Below are positions 44,935 to 53,358 of a stretch of DNA of 64,000 nt, piece by piece. Every line of letters begins with the position of its first letter. Positions within the stretch are counted from its first letter, which is position 1. The stretch is from Thiocapsa imhoffii (GTDB taxonomy: Bacteria; Pseudomonadota; Gammaproteobacteria; Chromatiales; Chromatiaceae): contig NZ_NRSD01000002.1 in NCBI RefSeq assembly GCF_016583985.1, positions 295,839 to 359,838 of the forward strand. Reading direction: 5' to 3'. The notes below the pieces were generated by a model. It did not search any database and was not told the origin of the DNA. It saw only the letters and a list, made by a program, of their open reading frames with translations. Made by a program: the position numbers and the translations under genes.

Positions 44935-45735
44935 TCAATGCTCGTGCCGGAGCTCTAACGGTTCGCCGCCATGGGCGACCTGACGGATGTTCGGGCCGTA
45001 GAGCTGATGGATGAAGTCGGCATCGACACTGGCGGTGCTGTGACACATGAGCGTACGGTTCAAGCAGGCGACACGATCCACATAACCCGAGATAAAGGCG
45101 ATGTCGTGGGAGACGACCAGGATCGTCAGGCGTTCGTTCAAGCGCGCGAGAAGATCGAAGATATCGCTTTCGCGGCGCTGATCGATGTTTGCAGTCGGTT
45201 CGTCGAGGATCAAGATGTGCGGCTCAGAGACCAGGGCGCGGGCGAGCAGGACGCGCTGCAGCTGCCCGCCCGAGAGCGTTCCAATGCGCCGTTCCGCCAG
45301 GTCGAGCGCCTCGACTTCGGCGAGGGCCGTTCGGGTGGCGGCGCGATCGCTTGCGCGATGCCAACCGATGCCAGTGCCTCGCCCGAGCCGCCCCATGAGG
45401 ACGACCTGTGCAACGGAGATCGGGAAATCGCGCGGAAAGGTCGGGAACTGGGGGACATAGCCGATCCATCGAACCGCATGATGGGGGGCTCGGCCTAGGA
45501 CGTGAATGCGTCCCTGCTGTGGCTCCAGAAGCCCAAGCACCAGTTTCAGGAGTGTGCTCTTGCCCCCGGCGTTCGGACCGACGAGACCGACAAACTCACC
45601 GGCAAGGATCTCGAGGTCGACGCGCTCGAGTACCGGTGCCTCACCGTAGGAGAAACTCACCCCGTCTAGGCCGATGACGGGGGCGCCGCGCGCCGGTCTC
45701 GGGTGCCTGGATGGAGCCATGGTGGTGGAGCCCAT
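44935..45735 (-). CDS. znuC: Zinc ABC transporter ATPase ZnuC
   Basis: A 266-residue ATPase. Walker A is VGPNAGGKST, the signature is LSGGQLQRVLLARAL, Walker B is ILILDEPTANID, and VVSHDIAFIS has the H-loop His. The VGPNAGGK variant with Ala-Gly-Gly is typical of metal-type ATPases. Its start overlaps the znuA stop by one base (TGATG). The C-terminal tail ends with LRHEH. It drives zinc uptake with ZnuB. Confidence 0.94.
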   Translation of the reverse strand: MGSTTMAPSRHPRPARGAPVIGLDGVSFSYGEAPVLERVDLEILAGEFVGLVGPNAGGKSTLLKLVLGLLEPQQGRIHVLGRAPHHAVRWIGYVPQFPTFPRDFPISVAQVVLMGRLGRGTGIGWHRASDRAATRTALAEVEALDLAERRIGTLSGGQLQRVLLARALVSEPHILILDEPTANIDQRRESDIFDLLARLNERLTILVVSHDIAFISGYVDRVACLNRTLMCHSTASVDADFIHQLYGPNIRQVAHGGEPLELRHEH

Positions 45736-46619
45736 CAGGAATCCTGTTCCGGCGCAAGCTGCTTGGCTAGGTGACGAAGATTGTTGAAATAATCCCCAGA
45801 CAGTGGGTCGATGACGACGACTTCACCGCCGATGGCCGCGGCGATTTGTTCAGCGGCGGCGGAGTTGTATTGTGGTTCGACGAAGATAACGCGGGTTCCC
45901 CGCTGGCGGGCCTGCTCGATCAAGCGAGCGAGGGCGCGGGGGCCGGGTTCCTTGCCTTCGTGCTCAATGGCGATTTGGGTCAGGCCATAATCGTCGGCGA
46001 AGTATCCCCAAGCCGGGTGATAGACCATGAAGTGGCGGTCGTCGAGGCTCGCGAGGCGTGCACGGATCTCCTCATCCAGCGCCTCGAGGTCGGCCGCGAA
46101 ACGGTCGTAGTTGGCTTGAAAAGCGGCCGCATGCTCGGAAGCGAGTGCGGTTAAGGCGTCACGGATGCGCGCGGCCATGAGTTTGACGCGTTGCGGGCTT
46201 GTCCAGACGTGTGGGTCGATCGCGTCGAGTGGATCGGCGTGCCCATGGTCGTGGTCATGACCATGATGGTGGTGATGGTCGTGTTCACGTCCTTCGAGAC
46301 CGTCTCGCGCATCGAGCAGGGTCATGCGCGGATTGGCCGCTTGCAGCCGCGACATCCAGGCCTGTTCAAAGCCGACGCCGGTGCGCACGTAAAGGTCGGC
46401 GGCGGCAAGTGAGGCGATCTGGCGCGCGGTGGGTTCGTAGGCGTGTGGATTCTGCCCAGGCTGCACCAGCGTCACCACCTGTGTGTGGTCACCGCCGATG
46501 CGTTCGACGAAGGTCTGGAGTGGGACAACGCTGACGAAGACCGAAAGCGGATCTGCCGCGACGGCGCTCGCGCGGCTCAGGACCAAGACCAAGAGGACGG
46601 AGACGAGACGCTCTCGCAT
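45735..46619 (-). CDS. znuA: Zinc-binding periplasmic protein ZnuA
   Basis: A 294-residue cluster-9 metal-binding protein with signal peptide (RLVSVLLVLVLSRASAVAA). The metal site residues lie in GQNPHAYEPTARQ, DPHVWTSPQ and HFMVYHPAWGYFADDYG. Between residues about 110 and 130 is a long His-rich loop (EHDHHHHHGHDHDHGHAD), the usual mark of ZnuA. It collects zinc for ZnuBC. It is the first gene of znuA-znuC-znuB-zur on the minus strand. Confidence 0.95.
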   Translation of the reverse strand: MRERLVSVLLVLVLSRASAVAADPLSVFVSVVPLQTFVERIGGDHTQVVTLVQPGQNPHAYEPTARQIASLAAADLYVRTGVGFEQAWMSRLQAANPRMTLLDARDGLEGREHDHHHHHGHDHDHGHADPLDAIDPHVWTSPQRVKLMAARIRDALTALASEHAAAFQANYDRFAADLEALDEEIRARLASLDDRHFMVYHPAWGYFADDYGLTQIAIEHEGKEPGPRALARLIEQARQRGTRVIFVEPQYNSAAAEQIAAAIGGEVVVIDPLSGDYFNNLRHLAKQLAPEQDS

Positions 46620-47113
46620 GGTTGGCAGGCTCCAGTGGTGGTCGAATAGGGTGTTGCGATCGGATGACGGAAGCAGCGCGGCGCGTCGGTGCCCTGCTCG
46701 CGCGGATCGACCGAACGAACAACAGTCCGTGGCCGCGGAGGATCACCCCCACTCTGAGATGGCAACAATATAACAACTCGGCCGCGCCTTCCAATCCTGC
46801 CGTTGCAAGTCACCGATTCTCAACACCCGATTCCGCGCCGTGGTGAGGCAGGTCCGTCCTGCATGACGCCCCCCGAGCGTCCTTGATTCCGATCCTCGCA
46901 GGATTGCCCCGAGTGAGTGTCGCGGCGGACCTGGTGAGAGGTTGCGTCAGCGGCGGATTTTCCGCAGGATGCAGCGGCGCTGGCTGCGGCGTGAGCAATG
47001 GCAAGGAGGGGGGCTTCCTGCATGGTCCGTAACATCGATGATCGGTTCGCTCTCAGCGTGCGGACGGTTATGGTTCGATTATCCGGGGTTCCCTCAGAGG
47101 GCGGGGTGGTGCC
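46620..47113. other. Intergenic region upstream of znuA and the kinase-like gene
   Basis: About 490 bases between divergent genes. Apart from the half Zur-like site listed separately nothing is clear. No cobalamin, zinc-associated or other riboswitch fold was recognised. The stretch 46820-47100 has open frames only as GC-bias shadows. Confidence 0.35.
46761..46779 (-). promoter_or_regulatory. Possible Zur-box half site
   Basis: The minus strand reads GTTGTTATATTGTTGCC. The left half, TGTTATA, equals the half site of the enterobacterial Zur consensus, whereas the right half is degenerate. It lies about 145 bases upstream of the znuA ATG and is the only AT-rich dyad-like element there. Confidence 0.3.
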
Positions 47114-47797
47114 ATGAGCCTGACCACAGAGTTCCTCTGGGCAGTCGGTTTGAGCCTCTACGTGCTCGCGGTACTGGTGTTGACCCGGATACCCTATCAA
47201 ATGATGGTCGCCCGTGGCATGGAGCCCATCCGTGCCGTGTATTACAACCGCAAGATCGTCCACATGCTCGGCGGCGGCGTGGGCTCGCTGATGGTGCCGC
47301 TCGTCTTCACCAGTCCCTGGTTTCCGCTGATCTGCGGGTTATTGCTGACGCTCTTGACCCTGGCCGCGCATGTCACTGGCATGCGGTTCAGTTGGTTTCA
47401 AACCGCCGATAACCGCAACGATGTGAAGTTCGCGCTCATGTGGGCGATTTCGGTCTCGGCGCTCTGGTGGTTGCTCGATGATCCCTGGCTCGCCATCCTG
47501 CCGGCACTCTACATGGCCTTCGGTGATGGCGTCACGGGCATCGCGCGGAACCTCATGATCAAACGCCGCTCGAAAAGTCCCGTTGGAAATGTGTTCATGT
47601 TGCTGGTCTGTGCCCCCTTGGGTTGGGTGATCGGGGGGCAGGCACAGCCCGCGATTCCGGAGTGGGGACTGCTCTCCGCGCTGGTCGCAACCTGGATCGA
47701 ACGCTACGAGTTTGGTCCGATCGATGACAACGTATTGATCACGGTCGCTGCCTCTGGGGTGCTGCTGCTTGGGGCCTTGGTTGGCCCGATTCGATAG
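47114..47797 (+). CDS. Dolichol/phytol-kinase-like polyprenyl kinase family membrane protein
   Basis: A 227-residue protein with about six hydrophobic segments. YYNRKIVHMLGGGVGSL and FGDGVTGIARNLMIKRRSKSPVGN match the CTP-dependent dolichol kinase (SEC59), diacylglycerol kinase (DGK1) and phytol kinase (VTE5) family. In phototrophs such enzymes can salvage phytol from chlorophyll, but the substrate cannot be decided. The gene is divergent from znuA and alone. Confidence 0.75.
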   Translation: MSLTTEFLWAVGLSLYVLAVLVLTRIPYQMMVARGMEPIRAVYYNRKIVHMLGGGVGSLMVPLVFTSPWFPLICGLLLTLLTLAAHVTGMRFSWFQTADNRNDVKFALMWAISVSALWWLLDDPWLAILPALYMAFGDGVTGIARNLMIKRRSKSPVGNVFMLLVCAPLGWVIGGQAQPAIPEWGLLSALVATWIERYEFGPIDDNVLITVAASGVLLLGALVGPIR

Positions 47798-47967
47798 GCG
47801 CTCATCGCCATGTCGCCGCGACCGTCCAGATCCCAATCATCAGAGGCTACGGAAGGGAGCAGCACGTCCGGCTAGGGTCTCTCGCAAGGCGTCAGAACCC
47901 GCTTTCATCAATAAGATCGTCTGAACGACGGCCGCACACCCCACACCCATCACAGGAGACATTGTCA

Positions 47968-49017
47968 ATGCTGAGTTCGCAACCGCGCCGATTGCGCAAG
48001 TTCGTTCTGATCACGATCATCGCGGCGCTATCCGTGCCCTGGCTCGCGCAAGCCGAGGAGGTCGTCACGCCAGGGCAGCTTATCGGTGTCAAGGCGTTGA
48101 GTCATCCCGACTGGTTCAAGAACAGCTTTCTCGATCTGGCTGAAGATGTCGAGGAGGCCGCCGCGCAGGGCAAGCACGTCATCCTCATCATGGAGATGGA
48201 AGGTTGCCCCTATTGCTACAAAATGATTCAAGAGAACTTCGCCAACGCGCCCTACCGTGACTTCATTCAAGAACACTTCGATGTCATCGCGCTCGACACC
48301 AAGGGGGATCGCAAGGTCGCCGTGACGGCGGAGATGTCGATGACGGAAAAGGAGATGGCCGAGCTCTATCAGGTTCGCTTCACCCCGACCCTGATTTTTC
48401 TCGATCCGGACAACCGCCCCGTGGCGCGGATCACCGGATACCGTCATCTCGATGATTTCAAGCTCGTGCTCGACTATGTCCAGGAGCGCGCCTATACCCA
48501 GCAGGACTTCAATCAGTACGCGTTGGCGCGGCGTGACGCGGACCTGTATCAATTCCGTGCCCATCCACACATTCAGGATCTCGATGACCTGAGTCAGGTT
48601 GAGGACACACCGCTGGCGATCCTGTTCGAGGATGGCGGCTGTGTGGCGTGTGATGCGCTGCACGACGGACATCTCGCGGATCCGCACATCCGCGAACTCC
48701 TCGAGGGATTCACCCTGGTCCGTCTCGATACCCGCTCCGAGGCCCCGCTGATCGATGTCCGGGGCAAGACCACGACACCCAAGGCATTCGCCGAGGCACT
48801 CGGCATTCACTACCGGCCCAGCATCGTGTTCTTCGATGCGGGGAGCGAGGTCACGCGCATCGAAGGAGACCTCTACCGTTTCCACTTCGGTGGTTTCTTG
48901 GAGTATGTTGCGGGTCGCCATGCCGAGAGCTTCCCGGACAGTCCGTTCGACTACATCAATGCGAAGGCGGCGGAACTCATGGCGGCGGGTCAGGACGTGT
49001 TCATCACGGACGACTGA
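47968..49017 (+). CDS. Exported protein with two thioredoxin-like domains (SoxW-like)
   Basis: A 349-residue periplasmic protein. A signal peptide (RKFVLITIIAALSVPWLAQAEE) is followed by a thioredoxin domain with MEGCPYCYKM near residue 80, of the SoxW type. A second, similar domain has GGCVACDALHDG near residue 225. Both have CxxC motifs and long helices. The ATG at 47968 has AGGAGA eight bases before it; the TTG at 47962 is too close. It probably keeps a periplasmic sulfur-carrier or cytochrome thiol reduced. A lipoprotein gene follows 33 bases later, possibly in the same unit. Confidence 0.8.
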   Translation: MLSSQPRRLRKFVLITIIAALSVPWLAQAEEVVTPGQLIGVKALSHPDWFKNSFLDLAEDVEEAAAQGKHVILIMEMEGCPYCYKMIQENFANAPYRDFIQEHFDVIALDTKGDRKVAVTAEMSMTEKEMAELYQVRFTPTLIFLDPDNRPVARITGYRHLDDFKLVLDYVQERAYTQQDFNQYALARRDADLYQFRAHPHIQDLDDLSQVEDTPLAILFEDGGCVACDALHDGHLADPHIRELLEGFTLVRLDTRSEAPLIDVRGKTTTPKAFAEALGIHYRPSIVFFDAGSEVTRIEGDLYRFHFGGFLEYVAGRHAESFPDSPFDYINAKAAELMAAGQDVFITDD

Positions 49018-49050
49018 TTTCGGATCCCTCTCTCACCGAGGACGATGTCG

Positions 49051-49437
49051 ATGAATGCAATCAACCAGGGCGTCGGTGCGTGCGTCTCAGCCACGCCAAT
49101 GCGGTATTGGCTTGGCGCTGGAGTTTTGGCGCTCAGCGGTTGTGGTGGCGATCTGATCGCGCCTGACAGCTTGTTCGAGACGCCAGGTGCCGAGGCCTTC
49201 TACAACCAGATCGCGGACGTCTGCGGTCATCTCTCGGTCGGCAATCAGCCGCTGAATTATTTGATCAATGTCAGCGACGACAATGTCTACTTCCTCGATG
49301 AGACCAGCAAGCTCTATTTCGGTCGGATCGATCGTTCGACCTATGCGACCGATCTCAATGGGTTCTATCCGACGGGGACGAACACCGCGGCGCTGAATTG
49401 TATCTTCGAGCAACTCGATCAATCCCCGCCGTCTTGA
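49051..49437 (+). CDS. Small lipoprotein of unknown function
   Basis: A 128-residue protein with lipobox LALSGC after a hydrophobic segment, so it should be lipidated and anchored. The mature part is acidic and aromatic-rich (NQIADVCGHLS, NYLINVSDDNVYFLD, LYFGRIDRSTYATDLNGFYPTGTN) with two further Cys residues that may form a disulfide. No family is recognised. It lies just downstream of the double-thioredoxin gene, which could oxidise or reduce that disulfide. The ATG at 49051 is spaced nine bases from GAGG; 49045 and 49099 are alternatives. Confidence 0.65.
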   Translation: MNAINQGVGACVSATPMRYWLGAGVLALSGCGGDLIAPDSLFETPGAEAFYNQIADVCGHLSVGNQPLNYLINVSDDNVYFLDETSKLYFGRIDRSTYATDLNGFYPTGTNTAALNCIFEQLDQSPPS

Positions 49438-49535
49438 GCGGGAGGCGATCGCAATGGCGGCGGAGAATCCCCGAATTGGCGCCCCGCGGGAGCGGCATCG
49501 GGTGCTGGTGACCTCTTCAACGGAGTCTGGCTCGG

Positions 49536-50003
49536 GTGTACGACGCAGCTGATCGCTACGATGAGGATCTCCTTCTGAAGGTGCCGATCCCCCTGTGGTT
49601 GGTGATCCTCTTCTTGGTTCGTCACCTGCTGTTGCTCGGGATCACCTTCATGCCCACGATGGGTGAGGGGCTTGCGATCATCCGCAATCTGGTCATGCCC
49701 GCCTATCTGCTGGCCGATCTGCCGGCCGTGCTGGTACTGCTCGCCGCCATGCGGCGCGCACGACCCTGCAAGGACTGGGTGAGATGGATCTGGTGGCGCG
49801 CCCGCGAGATCCTCAGCCTGTCCATCCTGCTCTATCTGGCACTGGTCGGCCGCGCAGTGTGGCAGGAGCATTCGTTCCTGTGGCAGAGCATCGACGAGGC
49901 GATGCTGGTGTCATTGATGCTGTCGCTCGCCGCGCTGGTTTATCTGTGGCGTTCGTCGTTGCTGGCCGCCGTGGTTCGAGATTGTCCTGGACAGCGCGAC
50001 TGA
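49536..50003 (+). CDS. DUF2919 family inner-membrane protein
   Basis: A 155-residue protein with four predicted membrane helices. It starts MYDAADRYDEDLLLKVPIPLWLVILFLVRHLLL, the pattern of DUF2919 (YfeZ type). Function unknown. The stop overlaps the start of the next gene by one base (TGATG), so it is coupled to an MFS transporter. Confidence 0.75.
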   Translation: MYDAADRYDEDLLLKVPIPLWLVILFLVRHLLLLGITFMPTMGEGLAIIRNLVMPAYLLADLPAVLVLLAAMRRARPCKDWVRWIWWRAREILSLSILLYLALVGRAVWQEHSFLWQSIDEAMLVSLMLSLAALVYLWRSSLLAAVVRDCPGQRD

Positions 50004-51184
50004 TGGCACGTCAGCACGCGCGACCGAGTGCTTGGACCGTGCTGGCCTCTGGGATCTGCGCCCTGGTCCTGACCCTGGGCATCGCGCGTTTTGCCTACAC
50101 GCCGATGATCCCGGTGCTCCAGTCGCAGACCGGCATGGGTGAGGCGTTGGCGGGTTGGCTGGCGGGTTGGAATTATCTCGGCTATCTGACCGGTGTGCTG
50201 ATCATCAGTCGGTTGCAGGATCTTCGACGGAAGGATCGACTCTATCGTGCCGGACTGGTCCTGGCCGTCATCACCACTGCGATGATGGCCTGGTCCGAGT
50301 CCGCGATCCTCTGGGGGACCAGTCGCTATCTTGCGGGATTGAGCAGCGCCGCGGGGCTGATGCTGGGATCCGGGTTGATTCTCAACTGGCTGATCCGTCA
50401 TGAACATCGCAGCGAGCTTGGACTGCATTTCAGTGGGATTGGTCTCGGGATCCTGGTCGGCGTCCTCGTGGTTGCCGCCGCGGGTTTGGCCTTCACGTGG
50501 AGAGGGCAGTGGCTCGCACTCACGATCGTGGGCGCCCTCTTGCTGATCCCCGCCTGGCTCGGTTTGCCCCGGCCGGAGCAGGGGCCACCCCTGACGGCAA
50601 GCCAACTCGCCCGGGCGCCGGAACCCGCGCCGAGCTGGCTTTGGTTGTTGCAAGGCGCTTATGTGTGCGCTGGATTCGGTTATGTGATCAGCGCGACCTT
50701 CACGGTCGTGATCACCGAGCAACAGCCGGCCTTGCAGGGCTGGGGCGATTGGATGTGGCTGTTGGTCGGGATCGCGGCGATCCCCGCCCCCTTGCTTTGG
50801 GATCGGCTCGCGCGTCGGTTCGGGCATCTGCACGCGCTCCAAGTCGCCTTTATCCTGCAGATCATTGGCATCCTGCTGCCGGTTGTCGTCACCACGGGTT
50901 GGGCGGCGATCTTGAGCGCGCTCTTGTTTGGTGCCACCTTTATCGGCATCGTGTCGCTGGTTCTGACCATGGTCGGGATCCGTTATCCAGCGCATCCCTC
51001 GCAAATCATGGCGCGTTTGACCCTGGGCTATGGGATCGCACAGATCTTAGGGCCGATTCTCGCCGGCGAAGTGGCCGAACGCACCGGAACCTTCGACGGG
51101 TCCCTGCTGGCCGTTGGCACGATCATGCTCTGCGGCCTCGCTTGTCTGCTGGTGATGCAGCGGCTGGCGCGTCATTCACGATGA
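50003..51184 (+). CDS. MFS transporter, YbfB/YjiJ family
   Basis: A 393-residue protein with twelve membrane helices. It begins with GICALVLTLGIARFAYTPMIPVLQ, the family hallmark containing IARFAYTPMIP. GLSSAAGLMLGSGLILNWL and the C-terminal YGIAQILGPILAGEVAERTG are typical too. Substrate unknown. The ATG at 50003 overlaps the DUF2919 stop, so earlier starts in this frame are unlikely. Confidence 0.87.
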   Translation: MARQHARPSAWTVLASGICALVLTLGIARFAYTPMIPVLQSQTGMGEALAGWLAGWNYLGYLTGVLIISRLQDLRRKDRLYRAGLVLAVITTAMMAWSESAILWGTSRYLAGLSSAAGLMLGSGLILNWLIRHEHRSELGLHFSGIGLGILVGVLVVAAAGLAFTWRGQWLALTIVGALLLIPAWLGLPRPEQGPPLTASQLARAPEPAPSWLWLLQGAYVCAGFGYVISATFTVVITEQQPALQGWGDWMWLLVGIAAIPAPLLWDRLARRFGHLHALQVAFILQIIGILLPVVVTTGWAAILSALLFGATFIGIVSLVLTMVGIRYPAHPSQIMARLTLGYGIAQILGPILAGEVAERTGTFDGSLLAVGTIMLCGLACLLVMQRLARHSR

Positions 51185-51299
51185 GTGGCTGGCACGGGTG
51201 CCGGCGTGGTGGTTGCCTCGTTACCGTGGGGCGGTTCTTAAATCGAGTGCGCTTGCGCGAACTCCATGCCTTCAACGCACATTTCCTGGTGAGGTGTCG

Positions 51300-51944
51300 A
51301 TGACGACTCCCGAGGCGAGCAAACTCCTGGATGTGGCGCAGATCCAAGCGGCCTATTCCGCATTCGCGCAGCATTACGATGCCCAGCGCGCATCATTCGA
51401 TATGCAGGATGTGCTCGAGGGTTTGCTGCGTCGCGTGCCCGCGCGCGGCCGTCTCTTGGATCTCGGATGTGGCGCCGGGGAACCGGTCGCGCGGACCTTC
51501 ATCGAGCGACACTGGGAGGTCACGGGCGTCGACTTCTGCGAGGCCATGCTGGCGCTGGCGCAGCGTGAAGTTCCGGCGATGCACAGGGTCTGCTGCGATC
51601 TCCGCGAAGCGCGTTTTCCGTCGGCCTCTTTCGATGCGATCACCGCCGTCTACAGCCTCTTCCATATCCCGAGTGCCGAGCATCCCGCATTGTTCGCGCG
51701 CATGCGCGAATGGCTGCGTCCGGATGGGGTCGCCTTGTTCACCTACGCCACCCGTGACTACACAGGTGCGGATCGATTCGATGGCTATCTCGATTTCATG
51801 GGGCAATCCCTCTTCTACAGCCATGTTTCGGTCCCGGAATTGATGCGCGAACTCGCGTCCGCTGGACTCACCGTGGAGGAAGCCGTCGATCGCGACATTG
51901 GCGGTGAGACCTTCCTGTGGGTCAGCGTGCGGCGGACTGACTGA
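51300..51944 (+). CDS. Class I SAM-dependent methyltransferase
   Basis: A 214-residue Rossmann-fold methyltransferase. Motif I is LLDLGCGAGEP, followed by VTGVDFCEAML (acidic loop), DAITAVYSLFHIP (motif II region) and LRPDGVALFTYATRD (motif III). GAGGTG precedes the ATG. The substrate cannot be inferred; the fold is shared by small-molecule methyltransferases. It lies between two transporter genes and ends one base before the ATG of the second. Confidence 0.85.
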   Translation: MTTPEASKLLDVAQIQAAYSAFAQHYDAQRASFDMQDVLEGLLRRVPARGRLLDLGCGAGEPVARTFIERHWEVTGVDFCEAMLALAQREVPAMHRVCCDLREARFPSASFDAITAVYSLFHIPSAEHPALFARMREWLRPDGVALFTYATRDYTGADRFDGYLDFMGQSLFYSHVSVPELMRELASAGLTVEEAVDRDIGGETFLWVSVRRTD

Positions 51945-51945
51945 C

Positions 51946-53286
51946 ATGTCGCCCCGCGCGCGGGCCCCGCGGCGTGAAATCCTCGGCTGGGCGATGTTCG
52001 ATTTCGCCAACCAGGCCTACACGCTCCTGATCATCACGGTCGTGTTTGGCGACCTCTTCACGCGCATCATCGTTGGTGATGCCCCCGATTACCGTCTCGG
52101 CAACCTGCTGTGGAGCCTGGCGCTGGCCACCAGCTATCTGTTGGTCGTCGTCTGCTCGCCGGTGGCCGGTGCCATCATGGATTACACCGCGAGCAAGAAG
52201 CGCTTTCTGTTCGCGAGTTATGTCCTCACCGTGATCACCACGGCGATGCTCTATTTCGTCGCGCCAGGTTATGTGCTGCTCGGTGTGCTTTTACTGATCC
52301 TGTCGAACTTTGCCTATTCGATCGGGGAGGCCTTCATCGCGAGCTTCCTGCCTGCCTTGGGTCCGCCGGAGGATCTCGGCAAGATCTCGGGCTTTGGGTG
52401 GGCCTTGGGGTATGTGGGCGGGATGGTATCGGCCGTGTTCGTGTTGCTGATGCTCGGCGAGGTGAGCGCGGAGAATTTCGAGCGGATTCGCTGGGTCGGA
52501 CCCTGGGCCGCGGCCTTTTTCTTGGTTGCCGCGATTCCGACCTTTCTGTGGCTGCGCGAACCTGGACGGGCACGTGCTCTGCCGCCCGGGCAGGGCTATC
52601 TGCACATGGGACTGGCGCGCGTCGCGCACACCTTGGCGCACCTGCGCGCGCATCCTGATCTCGCCGTGCTCTTCCTCTCGGTTTTCTTCGCCATGAGCGG
52701 GATCTACATCGTGATCACCTATGCCTTCATCTATGGCGCGCAGGTCATCGGTTGGGAGGAGTCGGTGCGCACCCTGATGTTCGTTCTGGTGCAGGTGACC
52801 GCGGCGGCGGGTGCGCTCGGCTTTGGTTTCCTGCAGGATCGTTTGGGGGCGCTGAAGACCTATCGCATCACCTTGATCATGTGGATGCTCGCGATTGTTC
52901 TCATCCATGCGACGCCCCAGATCAGTCGCCTCGCATTCGATCGCTTCGGTTTGGACTGGCCCGCGCAGTTCGTCTTTCTCATCGTCGGCTGCGTGGCCGG
53001 CCTGAGTCTTGGATCCTGTCAGTCGGCCACGCGCACGCTGGTCGGGCTGTTCTCGCCACTCTCGCGATCTGGTGAGCTTTTTGGCTTCTGGGGGCTGTCT
53101 CTGAAGCTGGCTGGGATGTTCGGCTTACTGGCGATCGGTCTGCTGCAGGTCTTCGTTGGTCTGCAAACGGCGATCCTCTTCTGCGCACTGCTGTTCGGTT
53201 GCGCCTTGGTGATCGCGTTTTGGGTGGACGAAGGGCGAGGGCGCGCGCTGGCCGCGGCCCATGATGCGGGAGAGTCGGTTTGGTGA
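51946..53286 (+). CDS. MFS transporter, Atg22/UMF1-like
   Basis: A 446-residue membrane protein. The start REILGWAMFDFANQAYTLLIITVVFG and later SATRTLVGLFSPLSRSGELFGFWGLSLKLAGMFG are diagnostic of the UMF1/Atg22-like major facilitator group. Twelve helices are visible. Eukaryotic Atg22 exports amino acids from the vacuole, and bacterial members are unassigned. The ATG lies one base after the methyltransferase stop. Confidence 0.85.
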   Translation: MSPRARAPRREILGWAMFDFANQAYTLLIITVVFGDLFTRIIVGDAPDYRLGNLLWSLALATSYLLVVVCSPVAGAIMDYTASKKRFLFASYVLTVITTAMLYFVAPGYVLLGVLLLILSNFAYSIGEAFIASFLPALGPPEDLGKISGFGWALGYVGGMVSAVFVLLMLGEVSAENFERIRWVGPWAAAFFLVAAIPTFLWLREPGRARALPPGQGYLHMGLARVAHTLAHLRAHPDLAVLFLSVFFAMSGIYIVITYAFIYGAQVIGWEESVRTLMFVLVQVTAAAGALGFGFLQDRLGALKTYRITLIMWMLAIVLIHATPQISRLAFDRFGLDWPAQFVFLIVGCVAGLSLGSCQSATRTLVGLFSPLSRSGELFGFWGLSLKLAGMFGLLAIGLLQVFVGLQTAILFCALLFGCALVIAFWVDEGRGRALAAAHDAGESVW

Positions 53287-53298
53287 GTCGCATGTCCC

Positions 53299-53330
53299 GG
53301 TGACGGGACCTGAGCGCAGGTCCCGTCACC
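53299..53330. terminator. Bidirectional intrinsic terminator
   Basis: Perfect 14-bp stem GGTGACGGGACCTG / CAGGTCCCGTCACC with a four-base AGCG loop, placed between the converging MFS and oadA genes. No T run flanks it, but the stem is very stable and would form in both transcripts. Confidence 0.7.
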
Positions 53331-53358
53331 AGGGGCTCAAGGGATGCGGCGCGTCATG

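Noticed and set aside
46620..47113. Possible riboswitch upstream of znuA
   Set aside because: I looked for cobalamin-type and other conserved boxes on both strands and found none.
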